Part shown: one piece after another, positions 36,931 to 49,388 of the stretch
Layout: the number at the start of each line of letters is the position of its first letter
How positions within the stretch are numbered: the stretch's first letter is position 1
NCBI RefSeq assembly: GCF_030272615.1
Contig: NC_081411.1
Span: 185,550,449-185,614,448 of the forward strand
Direction of reading: 5' to 3'
Source: Cryptomeria japonica
Taxonomy: Eukaryota > Streptophyta > Pinopsida > Cupressales > Cupressaceae
DNA: 64,000 nt
Translations under genes and position numbers: made by a program
Notes under the pieces: generated by a model
What the model was told of the DNA's origin: nothing
Seen by the model: only the letters and a program-made list of their open reading frames with translations
Databases searched by the model: none

Positions 36931-37875
36931 CCCATTTGTTTAGGCCTATGAAAATTAGTCTAATCAGAATTCCTCGTTAAGGTAAATTTGAAGACTATAT
37001 ACAAGTGCATAATACTGGAGTGATCAACCCATAGCACTCTTCCAGTAATCAACCTACAACACATCAGGACATCTCCCTAAATTTTCCTTTACTATATCAA
37101 AAATGGTGACCCCGATATCCTAAGGAGAGATGGTTTCGATAGTTCCAAAATAGATGGATAACATGTATCTCTTAAAAGATAAAGCATCGGGCAAAAAATT
37201 ATTTAGTAGATCCAATCAGGGTTTTTTGTTGTCTGGATTCAGAGATCCAAATCCCTTTGATACACGGGATCAATACGGATAGAATGGAAAAATATTTTGC
37301 ATGCATTTCCCATATGATCATTCAATTCACTATTAAAATGCATGCATCTTAAAACACACACATTGAATTAAATTAGATACAGCAAAAATTACCAAAGGGA
37401 GGAGGCAACATGACAAAATTCGAGCCAAGGGTAGAGATCCCAACACCACAATCCGGGGAGCACCTCAGGCGATGATCAAGAGATGATTTGGCCACCGAAA
37501 TACCAAACCCATGTTGCACAGCCTGCAAGTAATTCCCAACACCAAAACTGACGAAAGAAGAGTCCAAAAAACATCGCGAGTTAGGGTTTGCAAAATGAAA
37601 ATTGGTATCTTGAGCACCATTCGACAAACCTGGAGGGATGGCATGGCCACAATTCTTAAGCCCTCTTTGCCAGGGTGCACTCCCCTGAGTGATCCAAAAT
37701 TGCAATCACCTATCGGAGTAAGGGCAGAGAAATTTGCAATCTTACAAAACATTTAGGTTTAAGATTCCATCATACTTTTGTCTTAATAATTTAAGATAGT
37801 TAAAATAATAATAATTTGTGTTTAAGATGAAATATTAATTTCATCTTTAAAAATCATCGTAAATTGATCTCTTAT
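36931..37875. other. CACTA right part, no recognised gene
   Basis: 37373-37752 has open minus-strand frames with no family I know. 37750-37875 is AT-rich with weak TTTAAGAT repeats and leads to the terminal inverted repeat. Confidence 0.4.
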
Positions 37876-37884
37876 GTAGTAGTG

Positions 37885-38928
37885 TGTGATGCCAAAAATA
37901 GACTTTTTAGGATTTAATGACACCCCATGCTCTCTGCATCTCATCAGAACTTTCCTCAAATCTCGCAAATGATGTTTTCTCTTCCTAGAGAATACAGTCA
38001 AATCGTCTAAATATATGACAATGATTTTATTCCTCAAATGCCCAAAGGAAATATCCATCGCCGTCTGAAATGTTGCCCCTGCATTAATTAATTTGAAAGG
38101 CATCCTATTATATGCAAAGGTGCCCCAGGGAGTTATAAAGGTTGTTTTGTGTTGATCTTGCTTTGAGACACTAATTTGGTTATATCCAGAGAAGCCATCC
38201 AACATGGACATCATCTCTGATCCTGAAACGGTTTGTAAAATATGATCCATTGCTAGCAGAGGATAATTATCCTTCAGGCTTGCTAGGTTCAAGTTTCTGA
38301 AATCAACACAAACTCATATTTCACCATTTTTCTTTCGAACAGGGACAATATTAGCAATCCAGGTAGAATGATGTATAGGATAAATAATTCAAGCCTTCAG
38401 CATCTTCTCTACCTTGTGAAAGATTTCTTCTACTACCTTTGGATTAAAGTTCCTCAACTTTTGCCGAAAAGGATTGACACCAGGTTTCAAAGGAATGTGA
38501 TGTTGGAATCTACCATCTCTGAAATTCTTCAAATCATAGCAGCACCATGAGAAAACATCTTTGAACTCAACCAATAGGCTGATGAACCTCATCTTCTCCT
38601 CCTTAGAACAACATTTTCCTAAATTAACAAACTTAGGATCCTCTTTAGTACCAATGTTGATTCGCTCATAGTCACCAGAGTTTTGAAATACAGGACTTTC
38701 TTTCTCTTCTTTCTTAACATACCCATCCTTTCTATCAAAAAGACGTTCGAGACAAACCAAGCCTTTTGGGATTTTATTTCCTTTCAACTGTAGCATCCCA
38801 TCATGCAGTTCCTCTGGTGAATCAGGAGAAAACTCTTTACAACTTGCTTCTGAACCTTTATAAAACCAGGATGTGAAAATCTCAGCACACCATAAAAAAT
38901 TTTGAATTTGCTTATCATTTTCGAACAC
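37885..38928 (-). pseudogene. E1 reverse transcriptase, 5' part
   Basis: The minus strand reads RDGRFQHHIPLKPGVNPFRQ, then after a stop IIYPIHHSTWIANIVPVRKK and VCVDFRNLNLASLKD. MLDGFSGYNQISVSK, TPWGTFAYNRMPF and the catalytic IIVIYLDDLTVFSRK follow, then SLNPKKSIFGIT at 37889, where the CACTA element interrupts it. YLDD is intact. The segment aligns throughout with E2's RT. Confidence 0.88.
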
Positions 38929-38931
38929 CTA

Positions 38932-39775
38932 CTAGGATTCAAAATTGTCTGGCACACTCGGTCTATAAACCAATTCTATCCTGTAGGTATTAGTTGTGAA
39001 ATTAGGATAAGGCACTAATAAAGTTGTAGATATCGCCAAAGAATTAGCCTTCGAGTTGAACTCCCTTGGTACTTCTTCAATTGAGAAAGCATCGAATGCT
39101 TCAATCTCGTCCCAAACACGATTTCTATAATGTCTCAGTCTCTCATTTTTAACAGTGAATAAACCTCTCACTTGTTTCACAATAAGTTTAGCATCACCTT
39201 TAACTTTCAACGTTCTGATTTACAATTTATTCGCTTCAACAAGACCTAATAATAGAGCTTCATATTTAGCTGTATTATTAGTGTTTTGAAACTCCAATTT
39301 GAAAGCATAAGGAATAACTTTACCTTTAGGAAGTATTAATACTAACTCAACCCCTGAACTAGAAGATGAACAACTCCCATCAAATTCCATGGACCAGAGT
39401 TCATCAGACATACCTGGATCTATGGTCTTATCCACACCTTGAAAATCAGTTGATATCATATAATTTCCAAAGCCACAATCTTGATACAAAATTTGAGCTT
39501 TCAGATCATCTGAAGGAAAGATTGTGTATTTGACTTTTGTTTCAGGATGCAAGACAACTCTCTGTTTTCCAACTATGATCATTGTCTGAGACCAATCCAT
39601 TCTAATTTCCCCACCCATGTCTTTATAGAAGGTATGACTCAATAACATGCCATAATTGGCAGGGATGTCAGCCACCAAAATTGTCAACTTGATTCTCTTG
39701 TCAGGATGTGCTACCAAAGCCACTTGTGCATCCTTAATTTACCCTAACAAAGGAACCTGCTTGGAATATATTGAA
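38932..39775 (-). pseudogene. E1 protease tail and upstream RNase H
   Basis: 39723-39220 reads the protease C terminus (KLTILVADIPANYGMLLSHT), then an RNase HI fold with MEFDGSCSSSSSGVELVLIL (Asp) and NNTAKYEALLLGL (Glu). After a stop, 39210-38932 reads MKVKGDAKLIVKQVRGLF (Asp) and VPREFNSKANSLA, the final conserved region. As in E2, this RNase H precedes RT. Homology to E2 ends at about 39765-39775, so E1's protease start, gag and 5' LTR have been lost or lie outside this locus. Confidence 0.82.
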
Positions 39776-40820
39776 ATAATTCAATTACAATACGACCAAC
39801 ACAGAGCTAATTATGAGGCCACTCACAAGGCCAATCAACAACTATAATAATAGCACCACTTTATAATATATATCGACCTCCTTGATAGAAGAATCAAACT
39901 GCTATAAGTAAATATGAAATACTGAAGTATGAATGCTAAGTGAAGGAGAGCAATCTGAGCGAGTGAATGAATTTGATATCAAAGAATGAAGTTTCCTTAT
40001 CCATTTATATGTGCATCTTGCCCCTACATATGAGTTGTCCTCCTTCACAAGGAGGACGACTCTTCAATTAGAAGAGTGACGACTTAATTAAAGTTGACCT
40101 ATAAAAAATTCTTGGTCACCGATCATAAAAATTAATTCTCCCGCCACTAATAACATGTCAACAAAAGTGACCCAATGCTTTTGTCGAGCAGCCATTATGT
40201 GCTTATTCTACAGTGTTTGTGTCCCCATAACACAAAAGTTATTGTTGTATGAAGGCATGCTTTTGGGGCCATATTAGCAATGTCATATTATATTAAATGG
40301 TTTATTTCTATATTATATTATTATATTATGTAATATTAGGTTAAATTATATTACATTATAATATAATATAAATAAAACTAAACAATTTAAAATTAAAATA
40401 AAATAATTGTTCAGCAAGAAGTTAATTAAAGTAAATAAAATATATTTTTTTAGATAAATGATATTGAAAAAATAATTTTATATATATATTATTTTACAAA
40501 TAATTTTAGATAATTTACTTTTTTAGATAAATAATTTTTTTTAATTGTTTATATATTATTATATTTTATTATAATATATAAAACTATATTATAGGATAAA
40601 TCATATAAAATATTTTTGTTTGACTCTTTTTTAATTGTATTTGTGAAAATAAAATAAAATTAGGGTTTGACATTGAGATAAATAAAATAATATTTAATAT
40701 TATTTCAAATTAAAAATAAAAGTGAATAATGCAAATGTAATTAAATACTTAACTGATTCTAAATTAATATAAAATATCTCTTATGTAATAAATTAACTAT
40801 AGTAAATAAAATAAATTTTT
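39776..40820. other. Intergenic; possible LTR-like stretch then AT-rich DNA
   Basis: 39780-40260 has mixed-composition sequence like an LTR (for example cctccttcacaaggaggacgac), but I could not define ends. 40270-40820 is extremely AT-rich. No gene seen. Confidence 0.4.
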
Positions 40821-40828
40821 AGTTGTCC

Positions 40829-40902
40829 AGGGGCTTGAGCTTAGTTGGTTAAAGCATTGAATTCTCAATGTGGAGACCCAAGTTCAACTCCCATGAGGGA
40901 CA
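40829..40902 (+). repeat. tRNA-derived SINE-like segment
   Basis: The segment has a tRNA-like head with an A box in tgagcttagttggttaaagc, an anticodon-like hairpin (cattgaattctcaatg) and a B box variant, agttcaactcc. The acceptor and T stems do not pair properly, so it is not a functional tRNA. It could be the head of a short retroposon or a tRNA pseudogene; I cannot delimit the body. Confidence 0.4.
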
Positions 40903-42192
40903 CCTTTGTGGAATTTTAAGTTGGCCTTCCATTGGTTGTATTTGTCACATTGTTTAAATACAACAAATTTAAGTAGAAATATAGATATTAATGTTATATT
41001 AATATCAATATTTATATTATTATTAAGAAAATAAGAAAATATATTATAATACCATATCAACATAATTATTATAATAATGATATATAAATATAATTAATTA
41101 AATTAGTGACTATAAATGTTATAATTTTTCAAATAAAATTAAAATGAAGTAAACAATATAAATAAAATATAATAATTGTTAAATAACTCATAAATCAAAT
41201 AGAATGACCATTGAATAGATTAAAAAAATAAATTAATATTATTTTAGAATTATTTAAGATGTTTATGATAATTATATTATTTTATTTGTTCACAAATTTC
41301 GTTTACCATTGTATGTATCCAACTATCCACTATTTGATCCCTCTTTTTCATTGCCTACAAGTTATCCTCATTTTTAGATATCAAATTTGGGATATTAAAT
41401 ATTTTACAAAAATTTTCAATTGTTGTAGTTGTTCTTTGAGTTATAATTTAGTTTCTTCATCTTTAGAAGTTATCAACTTCAAATTTTCAATGATAGAATT
41501 TAGATAGGTTGCCTCTTCTTCCCATAAAAAAGCACCCAATCATTAAATTTTAGATAATCTATTAACACGCACCATTGAGATAATAAGCATCATCATCTAT
41601 TATAAAAAACCTTGTTAATAATTCATTGGCCCCACCTAGTCTTCCATCTCATATCCTCATTCTATTAAAGGGAATAGGATATTTTTGTACAAATATACGC
41701 ACGATTCCATCTTTTCTTAAGACGCGTAAAAGAGTAATACCTGTTTGTTCAAAGTAATTAAAATTGGAAAAAAAAAAATTGTATTTACACAAGTGAAAGA
41801 TCACAAAGGATTCCATGTGTGTTGTTAAAAAAATTTAAGCATCGCGCAGTGCTCCCTAGCTAATCTCATAAGCAGTGTCAAAATACTTTTAAAATCGAAT
41901 AACATCTCCATCAGCATACTTTGGAGCTGTAATGTGCGATTAATTCTTTTTCATCAATTCAACGAATTAGACAAATAGAATTTCTTTAATATGATCTTTA
42001 TTTCTCCCTCACGTATGGTATCAGACATTAGTTAACCCTCCTCTTTTTCACGGGAACGTCCACTTTCACCTCGTCTGTCTCTATGGAACCAGACCAATCA
42101 CCCCGCATTAGAACAACTGTTTCCTCCTACTTTGGGATCATATAATGATACGGGATGGCTGGTGTTGAAGGCAGCAACAGCAAAAATTTGCC
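40903..42192. other. Upstream region of the ankyrin gene
   Basis: AT-rich. 41640-41830 is repeated, diverged, at 55600-55790 (shared stretches such as acgattccatc and gtgaaagatcacaaa), marking the left edge of a duplicated locus. A TATA-like run, tcatataatgata, lies about 45-55 bp before the start codon; whether it is the promoter is unclear. Confidence 0.4.
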
Positions 42193-45100
42193 ATGGCAAT
42201 TCAACAGCCCAGCGAAGGGATCGATGGCCACTTGTACGATGCTGCAATATGTCCTCAAGCAATGATCGACAATTCTGAACTGAAAGCAGCTCTCAACAGT
42301 ATTACATCCGGGAGTACAAATACTCTTCTGCATTTGGCTGCTAGTGCAGGAAATGTAAAATTCATTGAACAGCTCCTGCAACTCAATCCTCTGCTTGTGA
42401 AGGCTATCAATACCAAAGGAAATACTGCGTTGCACTTGGCTGCTCAGCGAGGCTGTTCCGGAGTCATGAAGGTTCTACTCCAACAAGAAAAAGAAAGTGG
42501 TGAGGACGTCCTTAACAACCTTGGAGAAACGGCTCTGTTCAAAGCTTATGAGAGCGGCGATTTAGAGACAGTTAAGCTGCTATTTGAGGCATATCCAGCA
42601 GGTCTACTCCAAAGAACATTGAACGGGCGAACATGCTTATACGTTGCAATAATCAAAGGAAATAAAGGTTAGTCGTTAGAATTTATGTTTTTCTTTGCCT
42701 ATTGATTTCTGAATATATCTGTAACACAACAAAAATAAGAATATTTAGCTAAGACCATCCATACAATGCCAGTTTTCACTTCTGTATTCAGTGTCCTTTC
42801 TAGCACCAGGTCGATTATACCTTCAGGTGTTTTCTCCTTTGAAAATCTATTTTGTTTTCTTGTTCTTATTACCTTAGCACTTACCACTTTCTTCAATGAC
42901 ATTATTTCAGATTCCGTGAATTTAATTATTGTTGTGTTGTATTCCTTATATACTGTTTTATTCTATTAAAAGTCGTGTCGTTTGGTGATCTTATTCCTCG
43001 CTAAGTTTCTTTATCCTTATGTTCATAAGAGATTAGAGCTGTATTACGTTCTTGTTTTAGTTGAGCTTTGTATCACTTCCACAAAGATAAAATAGCCATT
43101 CTTGAACAATATCATATTTAATGATAAGACCAACTTCTTTATTTTAACTAAGTCTCTATTTTAAAGAGAAAAATTTCACTTGACAATGATCTTGGATGTC
43201 TATTTTCCAGATCTGGTGAAGCATACATTAGATTTACCAGAGGCCAGAGAGTTAATCCAGGTAAAGTACACAGATGGCGATACAGCCTTGCATGTCGCTA
43301 CGGGGAGAAGCTACGTCCATATAATAAGGCAGTTAGTAGAGTTTCAACCCCAGCTTTGTTATTGGGTTAATGACAACCAAGAAACACCACTTTGTATGGC
43401 AGCGAAATTGGGGTATCTGGAAGCAGTAAAAGAGTTGATCAAGTGGCGGCCAGATGCTGTTGAAACACCAAATATTTATGGAATGAACGTGCTACACTTA
43501 GCTGCCCAAGTTAGCCAAGTGAGAATTGTTGATTACTTGAATCGAAAGGTGTGCTTATCAGACATTGTGAACCAGGGAGTTGAGAAGTGTCCATACATAA
43601 ACAATCATATTGCAGTAAGCTGCAACCAGGAAAGTGGAGGGAACAAAGCCGCTCATATTGTAGTAAGCTGCAAACAGGGAGTTGAAAAACCTCAAATTGC
43701 AATCAATTATTCTCCTTCAAAGATGGATACCATGGAAAGTGGAGGAAAGAGAGCTGTGCATATTGCAGTAAGCTTTAACCAGGGAGCTGAAATGCCTCAA
43801 ATTGCAATCAATTATCCTCGCCCAAAGATAGAGGCCTTGGAAAGTGGAGACACGCCTCTGCATATAGCAGCAAGGAAGAAAAACTTTCGTGTAAGTTTCT
43901 CTTTATGTCAGATTTCTTAACAATGAAGTAAGTGAATTAGGTTTTATCAAAAAAAGAGATAACTAGTTATTACCAAATATTACTACGAAACCTGAAATAT
44001 CAGAATATACGTTTCATATCAGATTTCTCTTTCAGAAAATGCATCGATTCTTTCTTATATTCTAATCAGAAATGCTTACATTGGGTCTGCTGATTGTTTG
44101 ACGGTGGTAAAGTTAGTTATCCAAGGGAGAATAAAGTAAGTAAATGTTAGATTGAATTTTTTAGTTAAAAAAAATAATTTTTGAGTACAGAAATATCAAT
44201 AAATGAATAGTAAATTATGTTTAATTTATTCAACTGCTAGATAATATCATGAAAATAAGAGCTAAAATATTAATACCCACTTAGCTAATGAACAAGCAAA
44301 CATCTTCCAGTGGAGAGATCTCTAAAAATGCATACGTTAAACTTGATTATTCATTGTGTAGATGGTGGAGTCGCTCCTGCAAATACAAGGCATAAACAAA
44401 GATGCAGTTAACGAGGAAGGCTTGACGGCCCTGGACATTGCAAGAGAGAACACAGAGCACCATGAATCTCACAAGATAATTTCAAAGCTGGCTAATTATC
44501 CTCCTAAGGGAAGGCACTTCTTGTATACCGCCTTAAAGGTAACCTCACAAAAGTACGAGAATGCCATTAACTTGGTGAACAAAGCATACGAGGACAGGCG
44601 CCACACAGAATTAGTGGTGGCAGTGTTGTTAGCCACAATGTCTTTTACGGCAGCCTTCACCGTTCCGGGTGGTTTCCAGACGGAGGTAAGGAATGGAGAG
44701 ACACAGGAACTGTTAGGTTCGCCACTTCTGATAGGATTTGACTCCTTTCAGGCATTTCTCATATTTGATTGTCTGGCCTTCTTTCTGTCCCTATTTGTGG
44801 TATTCATGTGGCATTTGAGTACACCTCTTATCACGGGAGACAAGATATTGTTTCTCTCCATAACCAACGCAATTATTTGCTTCAGCTTTGGCTTGACGGA
44901 GTTAGCTTTCATCACTGCAGTGTATTCCATGCTTGTGCACAAGCTCAACATGCTCGCTTGGTGTCTGATTGGTTTCTTCACCATCATCTGCGGTTTTGGT
45001 ATTTTGCTTTTCATCGACTGGAGTGTAAGGTTTACACTGAAGATGGCGAGATTCAACCACCTGCACGGTATAATTCCTCTTGTTAATGACCATGTGGTGG

Positions 45101-45273
45101 AGTTTGTGTGGATGAAGCTAGAACGTCTAGGGTATTTTGACTGGTTGCACCGGAGAAAAATCAAGTGGGACAGCATCCTTTACTCTAAATGCTATATGAA
45201 ATATAGGGCTAAGCCTGAGTATGGTTCTGCTGAAAATGTTCAGGTGAAACCACGAAATCGTGCTATTGTATGA
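42193..45273 (+). CDS. Ankyrin-repeat PGG-domain membrane protein (ACD6/ITN1-like)
   Basis: The three-exon model is 42193-42667, 43211-43890 and 44362-45273, giving 688 residues. Donors AAAG|GTTAGT and CGT|GTAAGT and acceptors ttttccag and attgtgtag keep the frame (GNK-D-LVKHTL; KKNFR-MVESLL). The start ATG has a good context (gccATGgca). Residues 40-440 hold about nine ankyrin repeats (TLLHLAASAGNVKFI, NTALHLAAQRGC, DTALHVATGRSYVHI, TPLCMAAKLGYLEAV, NVLHLAAQ, DTPLHIAARKKNF, LTALDIARE). They are interrupted by a 35-residue tandem insertion. A PGG motif (TAAFTVPGGFQTE, about residues 487-489) and four membrane segments end the protein. Relatives act at the plasma membrane in defence or stress signalling. 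All exons are open, so this is probably the only working gene here. Confidence 0.88.
43606..43860 (+). repeat. Internal 105-bp tandem repeat in ankyrin exon 2
   Basis: Two copies start at catattg 43654 and 43759, with a partial third at 43606. They encode HIxVSxxQGxExPQIAINY in frame. The repeat sits between ankyrin units where relatives have a direct repeat-to-repeat junction. Confidence 0.75.
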
Positions 45274-46289
45274 CTTGGGGTGGTAATTAAGGTTTGAGAA
45301 AACTGATTTTACAAGTTCGCGAAATTTTCTTTCTGGAGTTCTGAAGACTTGAACTCTCAGGCTTCCAGCTGCAATATGCTGTAGTTTCTTATTTTTATGT
45401 AGTTTTGTCTGTATTAAAGTCGTATAAGTTGAATGCTTGCTTATTATTGTGAAAATATTCTCTATCATTGCAAAAAAGGAAGTTTGTTTCTTGATCATTC
45501 AAGAGATCACTGCAATATTGTCCTCAAATTGTTGGGGACATAACTTGTATATAGATTCTTAATATCATTTTCCAATTCCCTGCTATATTTCTTCTAGTCT
45601 TTTCGTATTGGATGATTTTTTTAAATTTTTTTTAAATATACATATCCTCTTCACAATTGGCGATGGAGATTTTTTCTTTTCAATATAGATCAGCTGTACA
45701 TAAATATAAATGATTAATTTTTTTAATATTATATAAATCATATAATTGTATCATCCCAAAAATAATTATATTTAAATAATCTTATACTTTTTAAAGAAAT
45801 AGCTACATTTACCAATTTGCAAAAACTGATATTAAAATCAATTAGATAGCTCGCTATAAATTGTATAATAACTTTTAAATTAATGAATTAAAAATTAAGA
45901 AAAATATTTTAAAATATATTAAATAATATAATTTTATTGTGTTGGAAGTATTTGGCTCACTTGACTATCAAGTTAATTTCTATATTTAAAAAAAAAATTG
46001 TTTTAATTTTACATTCAAAATAAAGAAATAGTGTTTCATTGTCATATTATTTTGTGACACTTTTTCAACCATTTTTTTGATATGGAACACTTTTATCATT
46101 GAATGCATGAAGATTATAAATATATAGTTTCAAATAAGTACATCATACTCACATAAAACATCTGTAAATATGTAATTAAATATGAATGCTAGTTGAAACT
46201 TATTTGATAACTGATCATTTAATTAGGAAACCTCCAAGATTCTCATTAATATTATAGTTAACTATCAAGACTTATTCTATACATGTTTA
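45274..46289. other. 3' flank of the ankyrin gene
   Basis: AT-rich, no gene. 45838-45990 and 46090-46240 have diverged counterparts at 56480-56640 and 59290-59400 plus 60506-60540, defining the duplicated locus. Confidence 0.5.
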
Positions 46290-46612
46290 ATCGAACTATT
46301 CATTTATACTTTATCTCTTTGCAAATACTCGAATTATCTATGACATCTAGCACATCCTTACACATTATAAATTTTATTTCCTCCAAAGGCTTTATAAATA
46401 CACTGACTATGTTCGCATTTGTGTATATGTACATCAAGTCAATCTCTCCTGATTGGATATTTCTCTTAAAAAATAATTTTGAGTTTGAATGTCTTTTGAT
46501 CTACCATAATGAATTAGGTTATTTTTCAACTTCATTAAAATTTGATTGTCACAATCAATAGGAGTAAGTTCTTACTTATTTTTCCCAACTCTTCAAGAAT
46601 GTACCTTAGTAA
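46290..46612 (-). pseudogene. Ty1/copia RNase H remnant (left paralogue)
   Basis: The minus strand reads CDNQILMKLKNNLIHYGRSK then DIQTQNYFLREIS, and after a shift NANIVSVFIKPLEE. This is the C-terminal RNase H of Ty1/copia pol (CDNxSAIxL...RxKHIE...FTKPL). It has stops and a frameshift. The same relic occurs at 60520-60798. Confidence 0.75.
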
Positions 46613-46618
46613 AATAGT

Positions 46619-46931
46619 TGTTAGAACCCCAAGATACAATTTGTAAATACACCTGCACACACAAGAGAGCAAAAACATGTAGATGCTATTCCACCAAATG
46701 AGAAAATGTATTGAGGTAAAAAATAATGTACATAAGCCTTTCATATAAATAAAAGGAAAAAGTGGGAGCACCAATAAGAGGTGAGGATAGGTACAATTAC
46801 CCAACACAAAATACTAGATGTAGGTAATAAAATAATATAGCATTTACCTAACCACCTAGAAGTATTAAATGCAGTTACCCAAAGTGAAACTTAAGTAAAT
46901 TTAAATAGGTAAACCACTATTTACTCCAACA
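46619..46931 (-). repeat. E5 3' LTR
   Basis: 313 bp with inverted ends TGTTAGA/TCCAACA and an adjacent purine tract. No second copy was found in the window. Confidence 0.55.
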
Positions 46932-48696
46932 CCCCCGCTTAAATGAAACCTACGGAGTGAAACTATGCAATATGAGATGCATTATGGGTCCCAACAACAA
47001 CGCTATGTTAGGTACCCATGCACAACTACAAGGCAATGCAATCTCTCATAAACAGAGAAAAGGAGGAAAACCCCATGGGAGAAAAATCCTCTCTAAAAGA
47101 GAAAACATGAAGGACTAAGAATTCTCCAAAATAATATCCCAAAACAAGAACATGATGAACATCACTGAAGAACAAAGAGGTTGTAGACAACTGTTAAAGA
47201 TTGATGTAATGCTATAACTAAAAAAATCATTTGAAAAGGGTGATGATTAGGATCAGGAAGACAACAATATGCATGAGTTTCCCAAATGAAACTACTCGAA
47301 CAATGATCAGATGGGAACAAGTACAGTAACATCTATCAATCCAATAAAAAATATAGGTGGCACATGAATCTACAAAAGTGACCCCCAAAACACTACTCAA
47401 CTAATGCAAATTGCATGATTGATATCACCATCACTACTCAACCACTATAATTTTTGATTAGATAAAAGATGAGATAGGTTCATTATTGAATCATAACTAC
47501 CATATAGGCACACAAGGGGGAACTCAAAATCATCGAGATTACCACAAACACAAAAACCCAAAAAGGTAACCTCTTTTTGCAAAGAATACTTTTGATTGGG
47601 GCATCAACTAGCACGAAAGATTTCCCTAACAAGAAGAATCACCTAATCACAACACAGGGGCTTAGGAGAACCTTGAACCATCTACCAATGGAAACCCCTT
47701 GCACTACAACAATGTAGTCAAGGGAGAGAAGAACAAAAATCATTTATTGAGAGGCATTTCAAAACCTTTTACTAGAAGAACCACCATGAATAACATTGAT
47801 CATATAAAAGGATATAGGTAGTAAGCCCAACCTCATCCAAAAGAAAACCACTACACACACCATAGCATGGACCATGTCAAAATACCCACACTAGATTGCC
47901 TTTATAGATCCACTATCCATAGAGATATCTTTGTCAAAAATTGCAACAAAAATCCACACAATCTTTGGGTTTTGAGAGGCACCCCAAAACCTTTTCTCAA
48001 TAATACTAAGGGTCGCCTCAATAGATTAGTTGTTAACATAAACACTGGGAGATAAATCCCTAGGTAGGAAAAAACATAGGGTAGAGATCCAACCTTCAAC
48101 TCAATGAAAAGAAGATACCAATTCAATCTCCAAACTAGGAATCCTGAGTTAAACGATCCAAACAAGCCCACTGCATGATGGGGTAGTAGAGGAAAATAGT
48201 GGAATCATAAAAAATGACAACCTTTGAAAGAAGAAAAAGTCCAACACTGTAGTGGGGAGAACGGAAACAAAGTCCTCTCTGGTTAAACTCTCAGAGGATA
48301 AAAAGCCTGTACCACTTTTCCAGAAACCCCCTACCACAACATAGGAAGAACAACCTCTAATAAGAACACTATCATTCTTTAAAAAGACCAAATCAGACCC
48401 CCAAAAATAGTCATCACCAAATTAGTCTTTAAAGAGAAAAATATGTTCAAGGCCCACCTCCATAGGGACACTAGAAGAAGTAGAATATATTTCACTCTTA
48501 TTACCCTTCTCAACTAGGAGAAGAGTATTAAGAAGTAGTCTCACAAAGGAGAAGGAAAAGCTACCCCACTCTAGAGACCCACAATAGCGAAGAAAACTAA
48601 TCAACTCAGCACAAACATCCATCTTCATAGGACCAGTACTAAGCAGGGGATCCCAATGTAGCACCCAAGCATGCTACAAGTTCAAAATACAAGTTT

Positions 48697-48701
48697 AATA
48701 G
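48697..48701. repeat. Target-site duplication of E4, left copy (aatag)
   Basis: Matches 52906-52910 exactly. Confidence 0.9.
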
Positions 48702-49165
48702 TGTGAGATTTTGGCAAGATCAAGAGGCAATGGAAAGCACAAATAAGAGAGACAAAATATATGATAGAAATAAACTGTATTCTATCAAGATGAAAATACT
48801 GATCAACTAGATCATCAATCGTTACATACAATGAATATGAGCCTGCTTATATAGGCAAGGCTATATGGATATGTGAGCACACAAACATGACATGTGGCTC
48901 AATAAGAAACAAGGGTAGGTAGGAAATAGGTGTGGGTAGGTAGGAGAAACAATATAATATTCCACATGAGGTGGATCACCCACTCAATGTGGAGTGTAAC
49001 AACAAGATCAACACCATAAAAGGTGGAAATTCTCCTACACACACTATCCACATGTGGCACAAACACCCAAGTGTCTCATACCCAAACTAATATGAAATGC
49101 ATGTACCTAAGTAAACTTAAGTAAGGTGTAATAATATCCAAGATGAATAATTATTTACACCAACA
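48702..49165 (-). repeat. E4 3' LTR
   Basis: 464 bp, paired with 52438-52905. Confidence 0.92.
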
Positions 49166-49176
49166 CCCCCCCTTAA
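49166..49176 (-). other. E4 polypurine tract
   Basis: The minus strand reads TTAAGGGGGGG directly before the 3' LTR, the expected plus-strand primer. Confidence 0.8.
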
Positions 49177-49388
49177 GTGTAACTTAGGGGAACGTACTTA
49201 AGTCTACAATGCAACTAAGCAATGCAAGATGGGTCTCGGCTATGAGGCCATGTTAGGTACCCATGTACAAATGCAAATGCATGAAAACCAATGCAAGGAA
49301 ATCTCTCACAAAGTGGGGAAAGAGAGAAAAACCCAATGGGAAAAAACCCTCCCCCAAAAGAGAGAAGAAAACTAGATACAAAGAACTA

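Larger units (their letters stand above)
29150..37884. mobile_element. CACTA-type DNA transposon carrying host gene fragments
   Basis: The ends are inverted: CACTACTACACAGAGG at 29150 and, reading inward on the minus strand from 37884, CACTACTACATAAGAG. The 3-bp flanks are tat and tgt, one mismatch from a perfect CACTA-style 3-bp duplication. Removing the element (with E2) restores the E1 RT frame. The left end has dense subterminal repeats of the AGACAAT type. I find no transposase (TNP2/TNPA-like) reading, so it seems non-autonomous. Inside are fragments of at least four unrelated plant genes in both orientations, with introns kept, and a tRNA-like gene. Confidence 0.8.

Noticed and set aside
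39780-40260. Possible solo LTR right of the E1 remnant
   Set aside because: The composition looks LTR-like, but no TG...CA pair with a target duplication could be found.
40829-40902. Functional tRNA gene
   Set aside because: The boxes are recognisable, but the acceptor and T stems do not pair; kept only as SINE-like.
43927-44345. Extra ankyrin exon within intron 2 (reading with CLTVVKLVIQG)
   Set aside because: Including it would break the continuous TPLHIAARKKNF-MVESLL repeat. It is probably a relic or a chance match.
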